This document shows, piece by piece, positions 56,041 through 64,000 of a stretch of 64,000 nucleotides of DNA (position 1 is its first letter; every line of letters begins with the position of its first letter). This stretch comes from Otatea glauca (Eukaryota; Streptophyta; Magnoliopsida; Poales; Poaceae): assembly GCA_036346275.1 (NCBI GenBank), contig CM070720.1, positions 8,037,278 through 8,101,277 of the forward strand. Direction: 5' to 3'. The position numbers and the translations under genes are program-made. The notes under the pieces were generated by a model. That model saw only the letters and a list, made by a program, of their open reading frames with translations. It was not told where the DNA came from and did no database searches.

Positions 56041-56790
56041 TTGTGAGACTAGTCATCGACCCGTGCGCCTTCACGGCTATCAATTTTTATAAATAGATCA
56101 AATCCGTAACGCATGCAATAATATTTTCTCGTCTTCCTTTCTATTTCCATATCATTACTCCTTTATTAGGTGCTTGAAGATGGTGAGTAGATAAGGAAAG
56201 CAAAACTTCCCTTTCCATATGGTACTCCTCTTATTTACCATATATATCTTATGAATAAATAAATAAATCTAAGCCATGTATGAAATGATTAAGGAGATTG
56301 GACGACAAAGATTTTCTCTTTTTTCAGAATAATGTGCGATTTACTAGCAATTTTTCTTTTTTTAGATTCACGTGGGAATTTTTAGCATTTTCTGATTAAC
56401 GTGGAGGCTTCTAGGAAGGACGGCTAGCAATTTCTATAAATATATCTAATCCGTAATGCATACAATAATATGTTCATGTCTTCCTTTCTATTTCCAGGTC
56501 ATTGCTAGTTATCAACGCGTACGCCTACACAGCTAGCAATTTCTATAAATAGATCTAATCCGAAACACATGCAATAATATTTTGTTGTCTTCCTTTCATT
56601 TCTAGATCATTTCTCCTTTATTAGGCTCTTGAAGATGGCGAGTAGATAAGGAAAGCAAAGCTTCCATTTTTATATGGTACTCCTCTGATTTACCATATAT
56701 CTCTTATAAATAAATAAATAGATCTAAGCATTGGATGAAAATGATTAAGGAGATTGGATGACCAAGATTTTCACTTTTTTTTTAGTAATG
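56041..56790 (+). repeat. Tandemly repeated non-coding block (two full copies, one partial)
   Basis: 56041-56345 and 56500-56790 share ctataaatagatc-aatcc, gcaataatatttt-tcttcc, ttgaagatgg-gagtagataagg and gattaaggagattgga. A partial copy lies at 56418-56505. Each begins near a short tag (cgacccgtgcgcc...cacggc in the first). No coding capacity. The family is not recognised. Confidence 0.8.
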
Positions 56791-56987
56791 TGAGATTTTC
56801 TAGCAATTTTTCTTTTTTTAGACTAACATAGAAATTTCTAGCATTTTTCTGATTAACGTGGGCTTCTAGAAATGCCTCCAACTAATATATGAAAAAATTA
56901 ACGTGAAGGCTTCTAAGAAAGCCTCAACATATAAAAAGATTTGGATGTCGCAAGAATTTACTAAAGAGTGACCAATAGGTAAAAGAT

Positions 56988-57715
56988 TACATGGCTCCCG
57001 TTGCTAGTATTGCTAGCTCGCAAACTCCGTGCCAATAGAACGGCATGGCCAGGCAGTGCAGCTCCCCCTCAGCATCGTTCATGTCGGTACTAAGAAAATG
57101 CAACTTTGCATATTTTCGTGACGCGGTGCTGACTTCCTATATTAACTAAGACCCTATTTGGGGTTTAAAGTCAGATTTAGTTTCTGAAAAACCAGTAAGC
57201 TCTCTAAATAGCTCAACTTTTAAGTGATTTTTGACATAAGTCAAAAGATATATATAACTAACAGAAGCCAAAAGCTGAGTTAAACCTGTTTTTACAGTTT
57301 ATTGCTGAGTGAAATTAGCTATTTATTAAACGGTCTCTTATAAAAAGCTATAACCGTTTTTCAGCTCATAAAGCAAAAGAAGATTTTCAGAAAAGTTACA
57401 GCTCACCAAACAAGCCCTAAATACTAACTTTATTATATTTTCATTCCAAAGTTCAGTTATTTTTAGGATGCACTTAGCATTGACTAATTCTTTTAATCTG
57501 ATTAGTTATAACTTAGGTTTATCAGATGGACGTCTCGATCGTTTTTTTTCTAATTAATGAGAGAATTTGCTCAGAGTGCCCAGTACGTATAGATTACATG
57601 GCTCCCGGTACGTTAGTATTGCTAGCTCGCAAACTCAATGACAATAGCAATTCATGGAGGCAGTGGAGCTCAACCTCAGCATCTTTCATCTCGGTACTAA
57701 GAAAATGGCCATTTG
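56988..57715 (+). repeat. About 115-bp direct repeats flanking a MITE-like segment
   Basis: 56990-57110 and 57595-57712 share gattacatggctcccg, agtattgctagctcgcaaac and ctcggtactaagaaaatg with several changes. They are about 605 bp apart, with the MITE-like segment between. Confidence 0.8.
57150..57420. mobile_element. Possible hAT-type MITE
   Basis: Begins gaccctatttggggttt and ends caccaaacaagccc. The inverse of the right end (gggcttgtttggtg) resembles the left end at 8 of 12 positions and matches the common hAT-MITE end gggc-tgtttgg. Length about 270 bp, AT-rich, non-coding. I could not fix the target duplication. Confidence 0.4.
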
Positions 57716-57719
57716 TGAA

Positions 57720-58380
57720 AGTAGTTTTGGGTTAGGTACATACGTGAAAATTAATTAAGAAAAAGGCCAAATCGTACAAAATATACTTAAGAACAGGATC
57801 TGGATTGTTTATCAGAAAGGAAGAAAAACATAGGACAGTAAAGATTGAGACCATCTATGCATTGTCGAACAGTGATGATCTTTCCAGTGTATTACTGTAT
57901 TTGAACTAAATTCCCAATTAAAATGCTCCTCCCATCACGTCAACAATTTTTAATCATGCAATACATGCAAAGTAAAGGACTCTCAATAATTTATCCTTCA
58001 ATCTCCATGACTTCTGAAGACTTGGAATTAAGTAGATAAAAAGGTAGAACCAGATCGGCATGAACGTAGGCCATGTCAGGGTTTTCTATCTTCTGTTACG
58101 TCTTTCAAAAATGTAGTTTCGGCTGTTATGGATCGAACATTAGTTTTCGACTATTACCGGAAGCACAAGCAATCACCACGCGACTCAGGCGCACACGAAC
58201 TGGCTGAATCACATTACATCGTCATCAAATAAAATCCCTTCCAATTAGGAAAGAGTATATTAGGAAGGTGCAGCCGTGATTTCTATTTGCTGCAATTAGA
58301 GAGGTTTTCATTCTTTATTTTGCTAGTAGTTGTTTTCTACAAAAATTAGAGAGGTTTTCTTCCTCATTTGGGAATTGCAG
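57720..58380. other. Non-coding stretch
   Basis: AT-rich sequence without a recognisable frame, repeat or RNA gene. It ends shortly before the gypsy gag fragment. Confidence 0.5.
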
Positions 58381-58529
58381 CGTGTTGCAACTCATCCTAT
58401 TTAAACTAGAGAAAATCAATGGAAATGCATGCTTAATTTGTGCCAAAACAAAGCCTAGGAGGAGCTTACCGAAGAACAAGTCGGTCACTCCGTTAGCCTT
58501 ACTAGCCGGCCTTCGCGACAGCGTCGTTC

Positions 58530-59470
58530 ATGCGACCGCACAAGCCGTCTCCACAGCCACCGTGCAACCCTACCCCCAGCACCACTATCTCAGGACCAGG
58601 ACTCCGTCTTGGAACTCGTCTATACAACTCCGTTCATAACAAATTGTTATCAGACTCCGACGATCCTCGGGCCTTGCCTTCGTCTTCCTCTGCTGATGAG
58701 CGGACCGGCCAGCTCGACTCCATCATGGAGGAGCTCAGGCAATCCATCACCACATTGCTCACGACGACGATGATAGGCACACCCAACGAGACAGGTGCGC
58801 ACAGCGGTGCGGACGCAACAAGCTGCCACCGTGACCCTGACACATCGCCACCTCCGCGCCACCAGGTGTATCGGCCAAATGCAGGTTATCGTGGCCGTCG
58901 AGACCGGTAGCCAGGCGCCGCCAACAGCACTACGACGACGATGACAACGACCATCGTTGGGCTCCTCATCCTCCACGCCTCGAATTGCCCACATACGACG
59001 GCACCGATGATCCGTTGGCGTGGCTACGTCAATGCGAATGCTTCTTCTGTCTCCACAATATTCCCGTGCACAACCATGTCAAGATAGTCAGGCTCCATCT
59101 CCAAGGTGAAGCACAGGAGGTGCTCAACAACTGGATGCTCGAAGAGGGCTGGATTGCGAGGGAGGACTTCTACGACACCTTCCTCCAACATTTCACTTGT
59201 AGCTCAATTGTAGGACCCCTCGGTGACTATGCGCGCGATTTCCAACGAGTCCTCGCCCATGCACCACGAATTCAATGTGCCGATCAGGTGGAAACTTTCA
59301 TTGTAGGTCTTGCCAAAACAATAGCGGCTGACATCCGATGTGAGCGACCTCGCGACCTAGCAGAGGAAATCAGCTTCGCACGTGACACTGAGGAACAGAA
59401 AGACTTGTGGGTCGTCCAGGCGATACAGGGCACGACCACACAAGGATGCACGCACGCGGTGTTTAGTTGA
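58530..59470 (+). pseudogene. Gypsy gag fragment
   Basis: Frame 58530-58910 is a Pro/Ser-rich N-terminal region. After a frameshift, an Asp-rich stretch leads into ELPTYDGTDDPLAWLRQCEC, HLQGEAQEVLNNWMLEEGWI, DYARDFQRVLAHAPRI and VETFIVGLAKTIAADIRCER, the helical retrotransposon gag domain. It ends at a stop at 59470. No zinc knuckle is present. The 5' LTR was not found, so only part of the element remains. Confidence 0.8.
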
Positions 59471-59506
59471 GGCACAGCTTACACGACCGGCTAACCACCA
59501 GTTGTC

Positions 59507-60079
59507 GTGGCGCAGGCTGTCCAGACGGGACAAAACCTGGACGCACCACCATCCACCTCGGCTGGTACCATAGCGACAGATCCAGTGGGTGAAGCCGCGA
59601 CAACCTCAAGTTTCGTACGATGCCACCTCAATGCCAACCAAATGGCGGAATGGAGAGCACAAGAGCTGTACTACAACTATGACGACGTCTACACCCGCGG
59701 CCATCGATACAAGCACCTCTTCTACCTCGAGGTGATGGAGGACAACAACAACCACGAAGATGATTTGACTCTAGCGATAATGATAGCGTCTAATGCTGAC
59801 GAACCCTCGCTGTCCATGCTTGCTATTCTCAAGCCCAAGTCTGGCAATACAATGCAAGTCGTGTTGATCATGCGGGGGCAATGCCTGTTGTGCCTGATCT
59901 ACATCGGCAGCACTCACAACTTCCTCAGTGGACACGCCATTGCCCTGATGGCATTGGAGCACCACAACTCGTCACAACACGTCAAAGTTGCCAACGGCAA
60001 AAATCTACCATGCCAAGATAGTACGGCGACCACATCCTTCGACATCAACAACCATAACTTCGAAGCGCCATTCCTCATC
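59507..60079 (+). pseudogene. Gypsy protease fragment, catalytic Asp replaced
   Basis: Frame beginning MAQAVQTGQNLDAPPS, then SNADEPSLSMLAILKPKSGN and MQVVLIMRGQCLLCLIYIGS-THNFLSGHAI. Gypsy proteases of this type have I-D-(S/T)-G-S-T-H-N-F; here the Asp position is Tyr (I-Y-I-G-S-T-H-N-F), so the enzyme would be dead. The protein is cut at 60080 by the LTR of another element. Confidence 0.8.
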
Positions 60080-60892
60080 TGTCGGGGATCGGTACCCTCA
60101 CCACATGTAAACATCCCCCCGGGCCTCATGGTGGCTTTCCACGACCTCGGGGGCTCGTCTCCGACCTAGGAAAGTGCACTCCTCAAGCCCGGGCTCAGGA
60201 CCAGCGAGCTCGGGCTCGGACGCAAGGACAAAGACCCTGCTCGACCCCGACGCCACAACCTCTGCATCTCTCGGGGTAAAAGGCATTTGTAATAATTTAT
60301 TTATTTCATGTAAAAACTTTCCCTTGCGTGGGAATCAACGCCAAACCTGCCCCTGCGCGGGAACTAGGGCCTAGCAACTTCCGTCAACTCCCAACGGCTC
60401 CCGTCAACTCTCAACGACCGTCGACGCCTCTCCACCACCCTCGTCAACTCGCCACGAGCTCCTAACATCAGCCTCAGGACCAGGTAGCAAAGCTCCCAAA
60501 AGAACTATAAAAAGACGATGGATCATCCCGACCAAGGGGACAACGACATAGAAAGAAGAACAGATATACACACAGAGACAGTCACACGCAAGGCGAAGCG
60601 CGGTCGACCTGACCTTCTGGTACCCACGGCTTCGTTCCTGGGCGACCCTGAGCTTGGGCCCCGCTTGTAGTCTCCCACCAAGCTCCATATACGTCTTTCG
60701 CCTTAGGGCAAGACTGGAGTAGGGCTGTTACCCGACCTCGGGGGCCCGAACCAATATAAATCTCGTGTTCATCGCCCCCTCTTCAGCATACATCCCCGCG
60801 ATGCACACCATTCTCGGACGAGCACAACTTCGAGCCTCGCCCTCACACGATCTACTCACATCCCCTTCTGCGGTTGACGGTCCCGATCGTCA
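60080..60892 (+). repeat. LTR of a Tat-like gypsy element
   Basis: Starts tgtcggggatcggtaccctc at the point where the protease reading ends and finishes cccgatcgtca before the primer site. Length 813 bp. TATA ctataaaaag at about 60505. It is GC-rich with aactttcccttgcgtgggaa and repeats of the cctgcgcggg type. The partner LTR is outside the window, so the ends rest on tg...ca and context. Confidence 0.65.
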
Positions 60893-60897
60893 ATAGC

Positions 60898-60915
60898 TGG
60901 CACCCACCGTGGGGC
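60898..60915 (+). other. Primer-binding site of the Tat-like element
   Basis: tggcacccaccgtggggc lies five bases after the LTR. This wording is typical of Tat/Athila-group plant elements, which do not use initiator Met tRNA. Confidence 0.7.
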
Positions 60916-63036
60916 CCGAGTTTCGCTCGTTCGGAGTCCATTTCTTCAGCGTCGCCAGCACCTTCGACTTCGGCGACAGCATGTCACATTCGGCAAGCCT
61001 GGACACGAATGCGGTCCCCGAGTACGAAGGCTCTACCTCTATGTTTTCACCCTCGCTGCCACCGTGTGAGCTCCTGGCCTTCATGGCTGGCAGCCGCGAG
61101 GCTAGCGCGGGGACGAATGACGGCGATCCAGAAACCCCGGAGGAGGCGCGTCAGTTGGCCCGGGTCGCCATCAACTAGGCCATCACCGCCCTCCGACGGG
61201 AGGAGCACGAAGAACTCTGCACCTCGTCCGGGCACCGCAGCCCTACCCGCTTGGACGATCCCAACCAGTAATGCTTGCGAGCCATTGCCCGGGTTATGGC
61301 CGTTCCTGCTCGGGCAAGGTCAGCTCTCTTTCGATAATCCCTCGCTAAGGAGCTTGGTAGGGCGGTCGACGAGGTCACACCCTCGCAGCGGGAGCGGCAC
61401 CAGTGCTCCGAGCCCCGCTCCCTGGAAAGCGACGATAATTCATCGCGCGAACGCCGCCACACTCGTCAGACGACTCCGTACCCGCGGGTCCAGATTCCAT
61501 CGCGACCATCATCACCTCGCCGGGACCCGGGTCTGATACATGGGTGTCCCTGCGATCAGCAGAGTGGCGGCAACGCTCGCTCTAGTAGCGGCGCTTCCAA
61601 AGGCCTTTCTCCGGACATTCCACCCAGGCGTTAAAGGGTTCATGATCGCCCGCATCACTGCCCTGTTGACACTCTTCCCAACCATCAAGGCCGACGTGGG
61701 GTGCACTGTCGGCTCGAGTTCGACACTCGCCGATTGCGACTCGACCCCAAAGGCGGCGATCGTCTTTGCCCGACCACGGCTGCCGGCGTACTCCGTCGGC
61801 CTCCGTCAGGTACGATGGATAGCCCGGTTCAAGCCCGCCGCGATGGAGCGGTTCGACGGGACCAAGAACCCCGATGATTTTCTCTCAATCTATTCCACCG
61901 TGATTCTGGCGGCCGGCGGGAGTGAGGCTGTGATGGCCAACTATCTCCCTACTGTCCTGGATGGTGCCGCTCGCACCTTGCTCTTCAACCAGGTGCCTGG
62001 CATTTTTCGTTCATGGCGTTAGGTGCGAAGCACCCTCAGTTCAAACTTCCAGAGCTGCTACGAGCCCTAGACGAGAAAGGGATCTGGACCAAATCATCTA
62101 GGGCAAGGGCAAACCCCTCCGCAATTTCGTCCGTTGGTTCACCCGTGCGAATACTTTGATCCCGAACGTCTTAGACGAGGCCGTCATCAAGGCCTTCAAG
62201 TTCGGCATCCGGGACAGGTGCCTCGCCGAGGAGCTGGAGATCACCGCGAACCTTAGTGTCAACAAGCTGTTCCGGATGGCCCAATGATACGTGGATGCAG
62301 ACAACGCCGTTCACTAGAAGCGTGATTATGACCAGGTCAAGCTCGGTCGCTTCCCTGGCGAGGCCGGACCGTCTGGCGCCAAGAGTGTTGGCCTGGACCT
62401 TCACGACAAGAAGCGGAGGAGAGACCGCAACACTGGCGACGGCCACTTGCGCGTGGTCACCGCGACGGACAGCGGGCGCGAGGTGATGGAGGCGCGACAA
62501 CCCGACCACATTGAGCCTCGACCTCAACACGGTCAGCCACGACCTCAGCAAGCGCAACGCCAACCCCAACAGGGGCAGTGCCGCGGCGGGCCACAACAGG
62601 GACAGCGTCGGGCTAGACCCCAGCGGGGCGGCACCCGATTCAGATCAATGAGGTCCATCCCGGGTACGACCCGGACAAGTTCTGCCCATTCCATAAGGCC
62701 TGTGGCCATGACCTGCGGAGCTGCAGGACGTGGCAATACAAGCTGGACGCCTTTTACGATAGGTGTGGAGAGATGCCCATGCTTCCGAGGAAGATGAGGT
62801 GCCTGGTCGGGGCGATGCCGGTGAGGGCATGGAGGGCCCCGACCTGGAATTCCAGCAGGGCAACTACCACGTCGACATGATCTTCGACGGTTCGTCCGCA
62901 TACTGGTCGCGGCGTGAGCTCAAGGACACCGCGCGTACTGTGTACCAGGTTTCTGCCGGAAAGCCCGCCGACCAGCATTGCAGATGGGCCGGCACTCCGA
63001 TCATCTTCTCCCGGGACGACGCTCCCCCAGGGATAT
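60909..63036 (+). pseudogene. Tat-like gypsy gag to protease start, broken and interrupted
   Basis: The capsid domain is at 61790-62090: RFKPAAMERFDGTKNPDDFL, AAGGSEAVMANYLPTVLDGA, ARTLLF. It continues out of frame through AFKFGIRDRCLAEELEITAN. A Gln/Pro/Arg-rich spacer follows (62490-62640), then a CCHC-like FCPFHKACGHDLRSC region near 62690 and the protease lead-in MIFDGSSAYWSRRELKDTAR to IIFSRDDAPPGI at 63036. There a Tekay-like LTR starts. Stops at 61177, 61268, 62287 and 62316 and frameshifts break it. Confidence 0.75.
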
Positions 63037-64000
63037 TGTCGGGCCTCGAATCTGCAAATCCGGACCCTCTGTGTATTCTCATGCCACCCAGTTCACGCTA
63101 GCACACACAGCATACTGTGGTTGCACATCATGCATAAACACAAGGATATAAGAATAAATAGTGCAAACATGTATATAAACCGAGTTGTACGACCTTATGG
63201 TCTCCTTACGGACAAGTTAGCCACACAGGCTTACATTAATCAAAGTAAAGAAATAGCAATGAACATAAGTAAAAGTTGTGGAAGCCTTCATCTTGCCACA
63301 GTAACCGACTGGCTTGCCCCTAGTTCATCGTGTCCTCGATGTACTCCTCCTCCCAAGCCGGTGTAGTCTCATCCACCGATGTTGGGGTTGATAAGCAAGG
63401 TGGGGTGAGTACACAAGGCACTCAACAAGTAATGCATGTAATGCGCCGCTATTACTATATGCTGAGCTTATTCCAAAGGATTGGCTTAAATGGTTCTTTT
63501 GCATCAAGCAGCATTTTTAACCAATATCTTAGTTAGATTAAAGCAATGGAACAGCTTATACGTAATAATAATTTCAAATGGTTTTTCCTCGAGGATTCTC
63601 GGCACACACCTTAATACCATTTTAACACTTGGCACACACCACCCCTTCCATGTTTTGTTTATGAAAATCTACCCTTGATCAGTAATCCCGAGCAATGCTC
63701 AATACCGTGAGCACGGCTATTCAATAGTTTTGACACTCTGCAGAGGTTGTACACTTTACCCACAAGATACACCGATCACCACACAGTGATTGTCCGCAAC
63801 AAAGCTTTTCAGAACCTCTACCTTAACCAAAGAACCTCTCCAGATTGCCTTCGCTATCACTTCCCTCACACAGAGCCAAGTAAAGGACCGCCAATCACCG
63901 TTGGATGGGCACCAAGCCGTAGCACAGTGCACGCTCCCCATACAGATACACCCTGTACCGTCACCCCGAGGTATCGAGAGAAAGATATCGTAACCCTAGT
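63037..64000 (-). repeat. Tekay-like LTR, start only (runs off window)
   Basis: tgtcgggcctcgaatctgca begins a sequence related to the LTRs at 22996 and 31429: ...aaatccggaccctctgtgta, gagcaatgctcaataccgtg, agcacggctattcaatag, acactctgcagaggttgtac and actttacccacaaga in the same order. It is a distinct, diverged family member. It interrupts the Tat-like element. Orientation is inferred from the relatives. Confidence 0.8.

Overview
The window is repeat-dense nuclear DNA from a plant, most likely a grass (Poaceae). The basis is the families present: Ty3/gypsy and Ty1/copia LTR retrotransposons with plant tRNA-iMet primer sites, a Tekay-like chromovirus with 3.1-kb LTRs, a Mutator-like element (MULE), and a plant mobile domain (PMD) gene. 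I see no ordinary host gene, rRNA, tRNA gene or CRISPR. Nearly everything is transposable element, much of it nested.

Layout. 1-1030 and 10593-about 11611: the 3' part of a gypsy element (integrase end plus 3' LTR), split by a complete minus-strand copia element (1031-10592; LTRs of about 1.69 kb, TSD atgat). 11.6-14.09 kb: decayed repeat, including an old LTR. 14095-34638: a MULE with about 105-bp terminal inverted repeats and a perfect 9-bp target duplication (gaaatagag). It carries three plus-strand genes: transposase (14.9-17.65 kb), PMD protein (18.07-20.3 kb) and a two-finger GRF-type zinc protein (20.9-22.27 kb). All three have frameshifts or stops. A minus-strand Tekay-like gypsy element (22996-34517) sits inside the MULE near its right end, so the MULE without it is about 9.0 kb. 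34.65-37.2 kb: old repeat sequence. 37205-44462: a plus-strand gypsy element of the same broad family as the one at the left edge (LTRs of about 664 bp, TSD tggac). 44.47-46.55 kb: old LTR-like sequence. 46550-55404: a plus-strand copia element (1.41-kb LTRs) with a 688-bp miniature LTR element (TRIM, 49019-49706) in its leader. 55.4-58.4 kb: non-coding sequence with direct repeats and a probable MITE. 58.5-60.08 kb: a broken gypsy gag-protease, interrupted at 60080 by a Tat-like gypsy element (LTR, primer site, gag). That element is in turn interrupted at 63037 by another Tekay-like LTR running off the window.

The most interesting object is the three-gene MULE. Transposase, PMD and GRF/zinc genes lie head to tail between intact ends. 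The right end has five 21-bp palindromes (the first four about 30 bp apart), the left end has telomere-like repeats, and the gene spacers contain minisatellites. The GRF protein has a duplicated 26-residue Cys/His motif that I do not recognise.

Caution on broken frames: the paired LTRs of both recent gypsy elements differ repeatedly at CTG/CAG trinucleotides, often CTG against CG. This looks like long-read base-calling error in methylated CHG contexts, so some frameshifts may not be real.
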